NCBI GenBank assembly: GCA_022510465.1 | Contig: JAFLTJ010000008.1 | Span: 1-46,994, forward strand | Direction of reading: 5' to 3' | Length of the DNA: 46,994 nt | DNA from: Muribaculaceae bacterium | Lineage (GTDB): Bacteria > Bacteroidota > Bacteroidia > Bacteroidales > Muribaculaceae | Part shown: positions 1-8,887 of the stretch, piece by piece | How positions within the stretch are numbered: the first letter of the stretch is position 1 | Layout: the number at the start of each line of letters is the position of its first letter | Translations under genes and position numbers: made by a program | Notes under the pieces: generated by a model | Seen by the model: only the letters and a program-made list of their open reading frames with translations | Database searches by the model: none | Told to the model about the DNA's origin: nothing

Positions 1-304
1 CTGCTCCAATGCCGCATGATATGTAGTAGAACAGGAACCGACCGCTGCCCAATGTTCGCTCAAGTGCATTCCCAAAGAAAAACAGCGTGAACATGTTGAA
101 AAATACATGCCCTATCCCCTCTGTTGAGTGCATAAACATGTATGAAAACAATTGTGTGGGGATAAACTTAGGGGCCGATACGTAGTGCAACGCACCGTAG
201 GTCATAATATTTTGATATATACCGGGTGAAATAAACATGAAAAGCCATATTATCAGATTGATAATAATCATGTTTTTTGTTACCGGCGGTAATTGTCGAA
301 ACAT
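1..304 (-). CDS. Rhomboid-family intramembrane serine protease, N-terminal part
   Basis: The minus strand reads MFRQLPPVTKNMIIINLIIW and continues through two hydrophobic segments to the window edge, so only the first 101 residues are visible. The second segment carries HVFFN, the HxxxN motif of rhomboid transmembrane helix 2 that helps form the oxyanion site, followed by FGNALERTLGSGRFLFYY, which matches the rhomboid region before the catalytic GxSG helix. The catalytic Ser and His lie outside the window, so activity cannot be judged. The family cleaves single-pass membrane proteins within the bilayer. The start is supported by AAGGAGT directly before the ATG and a promoter 28 bases further upstream. 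Two rhomboids in tandem is a common arrangement in Bacteroidota, but the neighbour on that side is not visible. Confidence 0.85.
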   Translation of the reverse strand, partial: MFRQLPPVTKNMIIINLIIWLFMFISPGIYQNIMTYGALHYVSAPKFIPTQLFSYMFMHSTEGIGHVFFNMFTLFFFGNALERTLGSGRFLFYYISCGIGA

Positions 305-331
305 ACTCCTTGAATTTTGTTATTCATCACG

Positions 332-363
332 CAAAATTAGCAAAAAAAAAGAAGGTATGCAAC
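332..363 (-). promoter_or_regulatory. Promoter of the rhomboid gene
   Basis: On the minus strand a -7 box TAATTTTG (332-339) matches the Bacteroidota consensus TAnnTTTG exactly. A -33 box GTTG (360-363) lies 20 bases upstream and has one mismatch to TTTG. Confidence 0.65.
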
Positions 364-444
364 GATTTTTTAGCTACCACAGGCGAACTATCTTAGTACT
401 TCATCTGTTTATGGTGTATAAAACAACTTTTAAATTTCAAGATT

Positions 445-957
445 ATGAAAACTACACAAATCAAAAACTTAGCATTTGGTATCATCGGAATCCTTGTTAT
501 GGCTGGTGCTGTTCCGACGTTGGCATCTGAAACAAAATCAGATAAGGGAGTGTACACAAAAAACAAAGAAGCGGTTGTTAAAGCTGCCGATAAGACAGCC
601 GATAAGACTGTAGAAGTGTACAACGTATCTAAGGATGCAGTAGTAAATGCTGCCGAAAAAACTGCTGACAAAACCGTAGAGGTGTACGACGTATCTAAAG
701 ACGCCGTTGTAAACACAGCCGAAAAGACTGCCGACAAAACCGTAAAGGTATACAACGTATCCAAGGATGCAGTTGTAAACACAGCCGAAAAGACTGCCGA
801 CAAAACCGTTGAAGTGTACAACGTATCTAAAGACGCCGTTGTAAACACAGCCGAAAAGACTGCCGACAAAACCGTAAAGGTATACAACGTATCTAAAGAC
901 GCCGTTGTAAACACCACTCAGAATGTTGTAAACGAAGTGAAGGATTTCTTTAAATAA
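445..957 (+). CDS. Secreted protein with five 22-residue amphipathic helical repeats
   Basis: This 170-residue protein begins with a signal peptide (basic MKTTQIKN, hydrophobic residues 9-22, small residues at VPTLAS). Residues 47-156 are five tandem 22-residue units close to TAEKTADKTVEVYNVSKDAV, with the last two unit residues VN. Lys, Asp and Glu alternate with Ala, Val and Tyr in a roughly 11-residue period, as in long amphipathic helices of LEA-like or apolipoprotein-like proteins. The C-terminus is NVVNEVKDFFK. There is no catalytic motif. It is probably an exported, membrane- or surface-associating helical protein, possibly stress protective; that role is inference. It stands alone between divergent neighbours. 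No convincing consensus promoter was found just upstream. The two long antisense reading frames over it are artefacts of the repeat composition. Confidence 0.8.
   Translation: MKTTQIKNLAFGIIGILVMAGAVPTLASETKSDKGVYTKNKEAVVKAADKTADKTVEVYNVSKDAVVNAAEKTADKTVEVYDVSKDAVVNTAEKTADKTVKVYNVSKDAVVNTAEKTADKTVEVYNVSKDAVVNTAEKTADKTVKVYNVSKDAVVNTTQNVVNEVKDFFK
583..912 (+). repeat. Five tandem 66-bp coding repeats
   Basis: The 22-residue protein repeats are also near-identical at DNA level. The string gccgttgtaaacac recurs at 703, 835 and 901, spacings of 132 and 66 bases. Such high DNA identity suggests recent unit duplication and potential copy-number variation by slippage or recombination. Confidence 0.9.
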
Positions 958-1081
958 AAATTGGATGTAGCGTAATGTGATACACCAACAAATACATACA
1001 ACTTTGACAAAACCTCGACTTTTCCCAGGCCGGGGGTTTACCATAATTAGGCAAATATACACTTATCCCTCAGCATTGTCA

Positions 1082-2605
1082 CTATCGACGCATTTTTGCC
1101 ATAATTTCTTTGGCTTTAGCCACAACCACAATTCTCTCCGACCGTGTTATTCCCAAAAAGAATGCCGATGCAATAGTTATCAGAACAGAGATTATTACCA
1201 CCAATACAAATCCGATAAACGTCTCAGGAATCAGTGCGTTGACAAAAACCGAGAGAATAACAGCAGGAATAACGGCACACGATAGTGAATAAAACACTTT
1301 GACCGAGTATTCCTTAAGTGACAGGTTAATAGCTCGTGACGCAAAATAATAGTTTACGGCATTGTAAAGCATATTGCTGAGGATTGCAAAGATGTATATC
1401 ATCATCGGAGGTGCGTTAAATTTGAAAGCAATGTACCCTAACGGAAGTTGAAGCATTTGAAGCGAAGAGCCATAAAGAACCGGATTCTTCAACCGGCCAC
1501 TGGCATTGTTGACAATTATAATAGGATAATTCAACGTAGCAACCAAACCTTGAATCAACAGCAGATTTATAAAGATTGAAGCAAATTCGGGAACTATGTC
1601 AAGCCATATCGAAAGTATATAGGAAACACGCAATTCAATAGGGAGTGTAAGAATAAAAAACATGAGGAAAGCAAAACGTGTCGAATTGTAAAGCAACTCC
1701 TTCATTGAGTCAAAATCGCCTGATGCATACCGTTTTATCATTTGTGGTCTTATTGCTGTCAGGAAATTGTTTATGAAGTTATTTATCGCCAGAAACACTT
1801 GATTGGCTATTCCGCGTGCAGCGTTTACCGCCGGGCCAAAAAAGATATTCAGCAAAAAGTTTGCACCCTGTTCCGCAATAATCCACACTGCCCCCGAATA
1901 TACGTTCCAACCTGCAAACGTGAATATCTCTTTAAACATTTTGAAATCCCAAAAGAATCGAGGGCGACTCTCGGGATATTTTCGCAAGCAATACAAAGCT
2001 GTAACAAGGCGAGGTATAACCTGGACCGCCATCAACCCCAACGCATAAAAGACCAGACGTTCGTCGCTAAGCTGTATCAGAAAGGCAACCAACAATTTAC
2101 CCACGGCATCCACAATACCCAGATAGGCAAAGAGTTTCATATTCTCTCGGGCAATTACAACCGACTCAAACACAGTGAAAACAAATGTCAGTGCAAATGA
2201 TACTATAGTAACGTGGAGCACAGTAATTGCCGCCGATAGTTTCTGAGGAGGAATTACCAGCTTATTTACTACAAACCATTCACCTATAGTCCACCCGATT
2301 ATGAGTACAATCAACCCTAAAACAGCAAAAGCAATCAGGCTGAGACTGAATACTCGGCTGACATTTTCATCGTTGCCCCGACCCATCTCAAAGTTCAGAA
2401 AACGTTGAGTTGCCTGCGTTAACGACAGGGTGAAGAACGTGATTGATAGCGAAACACCTGCAACAACATTGTAAATACCGAAATCCTCAACACCAAGAGC
2501 TTGAAGAAGCACTCGCGAGGTATAGAGCGACACGCCCATGGAAAAAAGCATGCGCGTATACAGAAACATCGTGTTTTTCGCTATTCGTTTATCTTCAAAT
2601 TTCAT
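1082..2605 (-). CDS. Wzx-like polysaccharide flippase (MOP superfamily)
   Basis: A 507-residue protein with about 12-14 hydrophobic helices. The N-terminus, with MFLYTRMLFSMGVSLYTSRV then LLQALGVEDFGIYNVVAGV, is the typical start of Bacteroidota O-antigen/polysaccharide flippases, as is the FNFEMGRGN-type loop after helix 2. Members of this family move lipid-linked glycans across the inner membrane and normally sit in polysaccharide clusters; here the gene is alone, with no glycosyltransferases beside it, so its substrate cannot be inferred. It is divergent from the ECF sigma gene. A lipid flippase of the MurJ/MVF branch is less likely because the characteristic MurJ motifs are absent. Start ATG at 2605 follows a -7 box at 2634-2641. 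Confidence 0.87.
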   Translation of the reverse strand: MKFEDKRIAKNTMFLYTRMLFSMGVSLYTSRVLLQALGVEDFGIYNVVAGVSLSITFFTLSLTQATQRFLNFEMGRGNDENVSRVFSLSLIAFAVLGLIVLIIGWTIGEWFVVNKLVIPPQKLSAAITVLHVTIVSFALTFVFTVFESVVIARENMKLFAYLGIVDAVGKLLVAFLIQLSDERLVFYALGLMAVQVIPRLVTALYCLRKYPESRPRFFWDFKMFKEIFTFAGWNVYSGAVWIIAEQGANFLLNIFFGPAVNAARGIANQVFLAINNFINNFLTAIRPQMIKRYASGDFDSMKELLYNSTRFAFLMFFILTLPIELRVSYILSIWLDIVPEFASIFINLLLIQGLVATLNYPIIIVNNASGRLKNPVLYGSSLQMLQLPLGYIAFKFNAPPMMIYIFAILSNMLYNAVNYYFASRAINLSLKEYSVKVFYSLSCAVIPAVILSVFVNALIPETFIGFVLVVIISVLITIASAFFLGITRSERIVVVAKAKEIMAKMRR

Positions 2606-2633
2606 TCGCGAGTGACAAGTGTATTGCGACCGC

Positions 2634-2641
2634 CAAAATTA
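2634..2641 (-). promoter_or_regulatory. -7 promoter box of the flippase gene
   Basis: TAATTTTG on the minus strand is a perfect match to TAnnTTTG, 28 bases before the flippase ATG. A clear -33 TTTG was not found at the expected distance. Confidence 0.5.
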
Positions 2642-2747
2642 GAGAAAAAAAAGGGATGAAAAAAATTAACGAAAAATTTCTTTATTTTATTTTTGCAACT
2701 TTAACTGACATCATGCGTCATATATGTATCTTAACTATCGATTAATT

Positions 2748-3242
2748 ATGACCAAGCGGCCCGACTATCAACAACAGTTTATAGATATAATCGAAACCCA
2801 TAACTCTTTGATTAACAAGGTATGCTTTCTATATGCCGCCGACGATGACCACTTCAAAGATTTATATCAGGAAGTTGTCATCAACCTGTGGCAAGGACTA
2901 AAGCATTTTCAAGGGCGTTCTAAAATATCAACATGGATTTATCGCACCAGCATTAATACATGTATATCATGTCACCGACGAACAGCCCGACACTCCAAAG
3001 GCCGACATTCGCTTGACTCGATTATCAACCTGCCGGCCGACGATGTCGACACCCCCTCCCAGCTTCGGGAAATGTACAACATGATTGCCGCCCTTAACGA
3101 CGTTGACAAAAGTCTTATCCTTATGTGGCTCGACGAGCTTTCCTACGAAGAAATATCTGCAATATCAGGGTTGAGCCGAAACAACGTTGCCTCACGCCTT
3201 AGGCGCATCAAGCTAAAACTCGTTCGCCGGGCAAATTCATGA
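2748..3242 (+). CDS. ECF-type RNA polymerase sigma factor
   Basis: A 164-residue protein starting MTKRPDYQQQ; a longer frame from 2724 is open but the ATG at 2748 fits the alignment of the family better. Sigma region 2 lies at about residues 15-80, with DLYQEVVINLWQGLKHFQGR and STWIYRTSINTCISCHRR (-10 recognition and core binding). Sigma region 4 lies at about 105-160, with ALNDVDKSLILMWLDELSYE and an HTH containing LSRNNVASRLRRIKLKL (-35 recognition). No extra domain is present. Extracytoplasmic-function sigma factors redirect transcription in response to envelope signals and are usually held by a neighbouring anti-sigma. The next gene, 45 bases downstream on the same strand, is the obvious candidate partner. 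Confidence 0.93.
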   Translation: MTKRPDYQQQFIDIIETHNSLINKVCFLYAADDDHFKDLYQEVVINLWQGLKHFQGRSKISTWIYRTSINTCISCHRRTARHSKGRHSLDSIINLPADDVDTPSQLREMYNMIAALNDVDKSLILMWLDELSYEEISAISGLSRNNVASRLRRIKLKLVRRANS

Positions 3243-3287
3243 TTCTGTCCTATTCACAATATCAACCACCCATTTATCCTCAATTAT

Positions 3288-3878
3288 ATGACCGATTTTG
3301 ATGACCTGAAAAGACAATGGAAGAATACCTCGTTTCGCGGATTTGCACAATCTGAAAATGAGCGTCTTATCATAAATAAGATATTGTCAAAAAACGTATT
3401 GTCAACACGTGACCGCCTGATACGCAATCACGTAATCACCACTGCGGTGTGCCTGCTTGCTCCTTTGCTACTGATTTTGTCGGCTCAGGCGGGTATCGAC
3501 TATCCAAATTGGATAAAAATTCTATACACCGGTTTCTTTGTCATCAATGCTGCAATGCAAGCCTACGCGGTTGTGTTGATAAATAGAACTAATTATTCAA
3601 CCAAAACTGTTACCAAGACATTGGAGACAATGTTAAATTATAAAAAAACAATCAACCGACATCACATAATATCAATTTTAGCCGGTATTGTCGTAATATC
3701 CTCTCTCATTTATCATCTCTTTGAAATACATGAAACATCGGCCTTGATTGGTGCTTGGGTCGGAGTTGTTGTAGGCGGAACCATAGGATTTCTAATCAGA
3801 CTGCGCCACCGCCGGCAAATAAATGAAATAATCAACGACCTGAAAGAAATTCTTGACGAAAACGACAAAAACGACTGA
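3288..3878 (+). CDS. Four-helix membrane protein, possible anti-sigma partner
   Basis: A 196-residue protein of unassigned family. Residues 1-45 are hydrophilic and include DDLKRQWKN, a motif often seen at the start of Bacteroidota membrane proteins that follow sigma genes. Hydrophobic segments occur at about 47-67, 76-97, 125-146 and 150-169, followed by a charged tail ending in LKEILDENDKND. It has no zinc-binding HxxxCxxC anti-sigma motif and no FecR domain. Its position directly after the ECF gene suggests membrane sequestration of that sigma factor; this is inference from gene order only. A hairpin-like inverted repeat follows the stop codon. Confidence 0.7.
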   Translation: MTDFDDLKRQWKNTSFRGFAQSENERLIINKILSKNVLSTRDRLIRNHVITTAVCLLAPLLLILSAQAGIDYPNWIKILYTGFFVINAAMQAYAVVLINRTNYSTKTVTKTLETMLNYKKTINRHHIISILAGIVVISSLIYHLFEIHETSALIGAWVGVVVGGTIGFLIRLRHRRQINEIINDLKEILDENDKND

Positions 3879-3879
3879 A

Positions 3880-3906
3880 CCAATAAAAATCACACAATTT
3901 TATTGG
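3880..3906 (+). terminator. AT-rich inverted repeat after the sigma/membrane-protein pair
   Basis: CCAATAAAA and TTTTATTGG form a perfect 9-bp stem around a 9-base loop, starting two bases after the stop codon region. There is no long U-run, so it may be a weak terminator or an mRNA 3' stabiliser. Confidence 0.45.
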
Positions 3907-3937
3907 TTGTATTGCACATAGCTCACGGTTTTTTGAT

Positions 3938-3945
3938 TAAATTTG
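3938..3945 (+). promoter_or_regulatory. -7 promoter box of the fumarase operon
   Basis: TAAATTTG is a perfect TAnnTTTG match 40 bases before the fumarase start. The best upstream box is ATTG at 3911-3914, spaced 23 bases, which is longer than ideal. Confidence 0.5.
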
Positions 3946-3985
3946 CAACCCAAAGAAATTTCTTCAAATATATATAATCCAAGCT

Positions 3986-5641
3986 ATGTCAACCAAACCG
4001 TTCAAGTATCAGAAAATGTTCCCTATGACGGCAGATACAACCGAATATTATCTGCTGACAAAAGATTATGTAAAGGTAGAAGATTGGGCCGGGCACAAAA
4101 TGCTTGTCATTGACCCTGAGGCGCTTAGAGTTCTCGCCCGTCAGGCGACACACGACAATTCCTTTATGCTCAGACGCGAGCATAACCAGATGGTAGCAAA
4201 GATATTACACGACCCCGAAGCCAGTGATAACGACAAATTTGTCGCCCTCACAATGCTACGTAACGCTGAAGTATCGGCCAAAGGCCAGCTCCCGTTCTGT
4301 CAAGATACCGGTACGGCAATTATTATAGGCAATAAAGGGCAAAACGTTTACACCGGAGGAAACGACGAAGAATACCTGAGCCACGGTGTTTATGACACCT
4401 ATACCGAGTGCAACCTGCGTTATAGCCAAAATGCTCCGTTGACGATGTACGACGAAGTCAATACAGGTTGCAATCTCCCCGCTCAGATTGACCTTCATGC
4501 CGTTGACGGGGATGAATACAAATTTGTTTTCGTTGCAAAAGGAGGCGGTTCGGCCAACAAAACATATCTTTTCCAGGAAACTAAAGCATTACTCAATCCA
4601 AAAACACTCATTCCGTTCCTGGTTGAAAAAATGAAATCACTCGGAACTGCTGCTTGTCCGCCATACCACATTGCCATAGTCATCGGCGGAACATCTGCCG
4701 AGAAAAATCTGGAAACAGTTAAGAAAGCATCCATCAAATACTATGACAATCTACCCGACAAGGGTAATGAACTTGGTCATGCGTTCCGCGATAAAGAGCT
4801 TGAAGCTGAATTGCTTAAATACGCTCAGAACCTTGGACTCGGAGCCCAGTTTGGCGGAAAATATTTCGCCCACGATATTCGCGTAATCCGCTTGCCTCGA
4901 CACGGAGCGTCATGCCCCGTTGGAATCGGCGTGAGTTGCTCGGCCGACCGCAATGTTAAGGCCAAAATCAACGCTGACGGTCTGTGGATTGAGAAACTCG
5001 ATTCAAATCCTGGCGAATTGATTCCAGACGAAATGCGTCGCGATGGCGAAGGTAATGTAGTAAAAATTGACCTCAATCGTCAGATGAGCGAGATTCTTGA
5101 CGAATTGGCAAAATATCCGGTAGCAACCCGACTATCACTAAACGGCACCATTATCGTGGGCCGCGATATCGCCCATGCAAAAATTAAAGAACGCCTTGAC
5201 GCCGGCGAGCCAATGCCCGAATATTTGAAAAATCATCCCATCTACTATGCCGGTCCGGCTAAAACTCCGGCAGGCATGGCATCCGGTTCTTTTGGCCCAA
5301 CAACTGCAGGGCGCATGGACCCGTATGTCGACTTGTTCCAAAGCCAAGGCGGGTCAATGATTATGATTGCCAAGGGAAATCGGTCAAAAGCCGTTACCGA
5401 CGCTTGCCATAAGCATGGCGGATTCTACCTGGGTTCAATAGGTGGGCCAGCCGCAATTTTGGCGCAAAACAGCATTAAGAAAGTAGAATGTCTGGAATAC
5501 CCTGAGCTGGGTATGGAGGCCATTTGGAAGATAGAAGTAGAAGATTTCCCCGCCTTTATATTAGTTGACAATAAGGGCAACGACTTTTTTGCCGAGATAG
5601 CAAAACGTTGTGCAGGCTGCCCAATCGTTGACGGGAAATAA
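3986..5641 (+). CDS. Class I fumarate hydratase (iron-sulfur, single-chain)
   Basis: A 551-residue enzyme interconverting fumarate and malate. The length matches the E. coli FumA/FumB type, in which alpha and beta regions are fused. Cysteines at 105 (LPFCQDTGT), 224 (TAACPPYH) and 318 ([10 protein letters not shown]) are placed as expected for the three ligands of the oxygen-sensitive [4Fe-4S] cluster. The C-terminal half contains the beta-type region with [28 protein letters not shown] and [17 protein letters not shown]. In anaerobic Bacteroidales this step belongs to the reductive branch from oxaloacetate to succinate via fumarate. It is followed after 18 bases by queA and then the RSH gene, all plus strand, suggesting one transcription unit. 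Confidence 0.96.
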   Translation: MSTKPFKYQKMFPMTADTTEYYLLTKDYVKVEDWAGHKMLVIDPEALRVLARQATHDNSFMLRREHNQMVAKILHDPEASDNDKFVALTMLRNAEVSAKGQLPFCQDTGTAIIIGNKGQNVYTGGNDEEYLSHGVYDTYTECNLRYSQNAPLTMYDEVNTGCNLPAQIDLHAVDGDEYKFVFVAKGGGSANKTYLFQETKALLNPKTLIPFLVEKMKSLGTAACPPYHIAIVIGGTSAEKNLETVKKASIKYYDNLPDKGNELGHAFRDKELEAELLKYAQNLGLGAQFGGKYFAHDIRVIRLPRHGASCPVGIGVSCSADRNVKAKINADGLWIEKLDSNPGELIPDEMRRDGEGNVVKIDLNRQMSEILDELAKYPVATRLSLNGTIIVGRDIAHAKIKERLDAGEPMPEYLKNHPIYYAGPAKTPAGMASGSFGPTTAGRMDPYVDLFQSQGGSMIMIAKGNRSKAVTDACHKHGGFYLGSIGGPAAILAQNSIKKVECLEYPELGMEAIWKIEVEDFPAFILVDNKGNDFFAEIAKRCAGCPIVDGK

Positions 5642-5659
5642 AAACATTTCATATCAGAA

Positions 5660-6904
5660 ATGGTAAAAAATCTTCGCGACATCAGAATTGCCGATTATGA
5701 TTATCAGCTGCCGGAGGAGCGCATCGCGCTTCATCCGGTAGCTGAACGCGATAAATGCAAGCTTCTTGTCCATAACCCGGACCGAACGCTTGTCGACACC
5801 ACTTTTGACAACATAACCAACATTCTGCCCGATGACTCTGTTTTGATTTACAACAATACAAGAGTCATCAACGCCCGTCTGCGCTTTCACAAAGCACCAA
5901 CCATGCAAGGGCCGGGCGCCATTATCGAGATTTTCTGTCTGGAACCGGCATCACCACGAGATTATGCCCTATCCTTTGCCTCCAAAGGCAAAAATATCTG
6001 GACCTGTCTTGTTGGCAACTCGAAAAAATGGAAATCGGGACCACTGTCGCTGAATATTACACTCAAAGACGGCCGTTCTGCAACACTTACAGCTACCCGA
6101 ATAAGCAAAAACGCAACTACGTCAGAAATATGTTTCAATTGGGATGCAGATTTGGATATAGATTTTGCATCGCTGATTGAGGCAGCCGGGGAGATACCCA
6201 TTCCGCCATACTTAAACCGCTCAACCGAAGCGTCAGATTCAGATGACTACCAAACGGTTTATTCCCGATTTGACGGCAGCGTTGCAGCTCCGACAGCCGG
6301 GTTACACTTCACCACCAGGCTACTTGAAGATATTGATAAACGCGGCATTCAACGACGTGAACTGACACTCCACGTCGGGGCCGGGACTTTCAAGCCGGTT
6401 ACGGCCGACACTATTGGCGACCATCCGATGCACAGCGAATGGATTTCGGTATCTCAACAATTGATTAGAGAACTCGCTGATACCGAGCGTACAATTATTG
6501 CCGTTGGCACAACGTCGGTCAGGACCTTAGAGAGTCTTTATCATCTTGGTTGTATGATTGCAACAGACCTAGAGCCAACCGAAGTTCCACAATGGTATCC
6601 CTACTCGCCCACTCACCCGGGGCTCTCTCGGCAACAGTCATTAACGACCCTCGCAACATATATGCAACAGAACAATTTAGACCAACTGATTGCATCTACA
6701 AGGATAATGATTGCCCCCGGCTACAAATATCGCATTGTTGATGGAATGGTGACAAACTTCCACCAGCCTCGTTCTACCCTGCTTCTGCTCGTTTCGGCCT
6801 TTATTGGCGACGACTGGAAAATCCTTTACGACCACGCTCTCTCGGCCACCGACTACCGTTTTCTCAGCTATGGAGACGCGTGCCTGCTTTTCCCCTCTCG
6901 TTAA
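5660..6904 (+). CDS. queA: tRNA preQ1(34) S-adenosylmethionine ribosyltransferase-isomerase
   Basis: A 414-residue protein. QueA transfers and isomerises the ribosyl part of SAM onto preQ1-tRNA to give epoxyqueuosine at wobble position 34. Family signatures are clear: DYDYQLPEERIALHPVAERD at the N-terminus, LIYNNTRVINARLRF, VAAPTAGLHFT, LHVGAGTFKPV, HPMHSEW, GTTSVRTLE and MVTNFHQPRSTLLLLVSAFIG. It is somewhat longer than the roughly 350-residue E. coli enzyme because of a longer central region (about residues 85-190). It sits between the fumarase gene and the RSH gene with short gaps (18 and 20 bases), so it is probably cotranscribed. No other queuosine gene is in the window. Confidence 0.96.
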   Translation: MVKNLRDIRIADYDYQLPEERIALHPVAERDKCKLLVHNPDRTLVDTTFDNITNILPDDSVLIYNNTRVINARLRFHKAPTMQGPGAIIEIFCLEPASPRDYALSFASKGKNIWTCLVGNSKKWKSGPLSLNITLKDGRSATLTATRISKNATTSEICFNWDADLDIDFASLIEAAGEIPIPPYLNRSTEASDSDDYQTVYSRFDGSVAAPTAGLHFTTRLLEDIDKRGIQRRELTLHVGAGTFKPVTADTIGDHPMHSEWISVSQQLIRELADTERTIIAVGTTSVRTLESLYHLGCMIATDLEPTEVPQWYPYSPTHPGLSRQQSLTTLATYMQQNNLDQLIASTRIMIAPGYKYRIVDGMVTNFHQPRSTLLLLVSAFIGDDWKILYDHALSATDYRFLSYGDACLLFPSR

Positions 6905-6924
6905 AACCTCTAAAATCATCTTTT

Positions 6925-8796
6925 ATGTCAATTGACTACGCCCCAATCATTAAGCGTGAGGCCGATAAAGTATTTGAGGCCATGGCTCCGCGAGTAACTG
7001 CCGAAGAACTTAATCTTATTAAAGCGGCCTTTGACCTTGCTTATGAAGCTCATGCTCCGCAAAAACGCAAAACCGGGGAACCGTATATTCTCCATCCCAT
7101 TGCCGTTGCAAAAATTACAGCCATTGAACTTGGACTGGGAGCCAATCCGGTTTGTGCCGCTTTTCTTCACGACGTAGTTGAAGACACCCACTATACGATA
7201 AAAGACATCGAGAAGCGATTTGGCGATGATGTTGCATTCCTTGTAAAGGTTGTCACCAAAGAAAAGAAAGAAAAATATGAGCTAAGCAAACAGCTCGACA
7301 ACTTCAAGCAGATGCTCAGCTCGCTCCAGTACGACATACGTGCAATTCTCATCAAGCTTGCCGACCGGCTTCACAACATGAGGACTCTATCGTCGATGCG
7401 CCCCGACAAGCAAATGAAAATCGCCGGAGAAACCGACTATTTTTACGCGCCACTTGCCAATCGATTAGGTCTTTACAATGTTAAAACCGAGTTAGAAAAC
7501 CTATCCCTCAAGTTTAGATGTCCTCACGATTATAACGAGCTGGAACAATGGATTGAGGAAGACCGCATGGCGCAACACGACCGCCTTGAACGCTTCTGCA
7601 ATCAGATAAGAAAAATTCTCAACGATGCCGGATTTAACGTCAGAGTTTACATTGAATATCGCAAGCCTTATAGCGCATGGCGTCGTATGCGCAAATATGG
7701 CGACGACTTCAACCACTTGAAATATAGACACTTTACTGAAATTGTATTTGAAAATCCCCAAGAAGGCATATCCGAAAAAGAAACAGCATTAAGAATCTAT
7801 GCCCACCTGACCAATCATTTCAATGAAAAGCCAGGTAGCATTATTAATTACATTGACACCCCGAAAGAAAACGGATATCAAAGCTTCCACGTCAAGCTAT
7901 TACCCGATTTCGGTCGATGGCAGGAGGTACACATCAGTAGTGAACGGATGGTGAAATACAGCCAGCTGGGATGTACAGCCGACCGCACTGAGGATAACAT
8001 CAAACGCTGGATAGAGAAGTTCCGCGAAATATTGCGCGATATAACCATCCACCACGAAGATGGAGACGGATTCATGGAAAAGATTGTCACTTCGTTCTAT
8101 AACGACGACATTATGACATTTACCCCCAAAGGCCGAAAAATCATACTTCCACAGCGCGCCACCGTATTGGATTTTGCTTACGAAGTGCACACAAATCTTG
8201 GGCTTCATGCCAAATATGCCCGTGTCAACAATTTTTTGACATCGGTAAAGTCACCGTTGCGACGCGGTGACGTTGTTGAAATATTCACCGACCCCGATGT
8301 AAATCCAATTCCGTCACATCTTGATGCAGTAGTAACCTATAAAGCAAAACGGGCTATACACCGTTATTTAGAAACACAGCCAGTTCCGGTGTACGACCGA
8401 TGCAAGTGTTGTGACCCCATTCCCGGAGAAGAGGTAATTGGGTATAAAGACCGTACGGTTGGGCGGGTAACATTACATAAACGCGACTGTCCGGTTGCCA
8501 TAAGGCTTGCCACCCAGCAAGGTGACTTTTTCAGAGCCGTAGTGTATTATCAGGATGGAGTTATGTATCCGGTAACAATAGTTGTAACAGCTGTAGATCG
8601 TTTTCATCTGTTCATCGACCTGGTCAAAACAATCTCCGAGGACCTGAAACTATCCATGAGTGCATTTAATACCGATACTGTTGACAACATTGTTACCTGC
8701 ACAATAAAACTCGCTGTTCACTCCAACGACGAGTTACAAACAATCATGCACCAAATCTCCACCATCGACGGAGTCGACGAAGTCAAGCGCAAATAA
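6925..8796 (+). CDS. RelA/SpoT homologue with intact hydrolase and degenerate synthetase region
   Basis: From the ATG at 6925 this is 623 residues; an upstream in-frame start at 6880 overlaps queA and is unlikely. Domains in order: HD hydrolase (about 25-200), synthetase-like (about 235-350), TGS (about 393-460), zinc-finger-like (C493, C495, C496, H518, C522) and ACT (about 548-623). Hydrolase residues look intact: H57 in ILHP, H82-D83 and E86-D87 in LHDVVEDT, D147 and N151 in LADRLHNMRT. In the synthetase-like region the usual Asp before the AvRI-type strand is replaced (YRHFTEIVF), and the EIQIRT...AExGxAAHW block reads EVHISSERMVKYSQLG. Inference: mainly a (p)ppGpp hydrolase, with a second RSH elsewhere making the alarmone. 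Confidence 0.9.
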   Translation: MSIDYAPIIKREADKVFEAMAPRVTAEELNLIKAAFDLAYEAHAPQKRKTGEPYILHPIAVAKITAIELGLGANPVCAAFLHDVVEDTHYTIKDIEKRFGDDVAFLVKVVTKEKKEKYELSKQLDNFKQMLSSLQYDIRAILIKLADRLHNMRTLSSMRPDKQMKIAGETDYFYAPLANRLGLYNVKTELENLSLKFRCPHDYNELEQWIEEDRMAQHDRLERFCNQIRKILNDAGFNVRVYIEYRKPYSAWRRMRKYGDDFNHLKYRHFTEIVFENPQEGISEKETALRIYAHLTNHFNEKPGSIINYIDTPKENGYQSFHVKLLPDFGRWQEVHISSERMVKYSQLGCTADRTEDNIKRWIEKFREILRDITIHHEDGDGFMEKIVTSFYNDDIMTFTPKGRKIILPQRATVLDFAYEVHTNLGLHAKYARVNNFLTSVKSPLRRGDVVEIFTDPDVNPIPSHLDAVVTYKAKRAIHRYLETQPVPVYDRCKCCDPIPGEEVIGYKDRTVGRVTLHKRDCPVAIRLATQQGDFFRAVVYYQDGVMYPVTIVVTAVDRFHLFIDLVKTISEDLKLSMSAFNTDTVDNIVTCTIKLAVHSNDELQTIMHQISTIDGVDEVKRK

Positions 8797-8828
8797 CACA
8801 CTTTTAGCTCAATAATATCACAAAAAAA

Positions 8829-8858
8829 CAAGGAAGCCGTTTCGACTTCCTTGCTTTT
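8829..8858. terminator. Bidirectional intrinsic terminator between convergent genes
   Basis: CAAGGAAG and CTTCCTTG form an 8-bp stem around 9 bases. It is followed by CTTTTG on the plus strand and by TTTTTTTG on the minus strand, so it can end both the RSH transcript and the rpmB-rpmG-DUF4295 transcript. Confidence 0.85.
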
Positions 8859-8887
8859 GTATGCTAAAATATAAGTACTCGCTTCAA

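Noticed and set aside
393-1062. Two long minus-strand open frames (393-917 and 538-1062) opposite the repeat protein
   Set aside because: Their length comes from the repeat composition of the plus-strand gene; they are hydrophobic, repetitive shadows without signal or ribosome site, and the plus strand has a proper signal peptide.
960-1081. Terminator between the repeat protein and flippase genes
   Set aside because: The best stem (AACCTC with GGGGTT) is short, contains a G:U pair, has a long loop and lacks a U-run.
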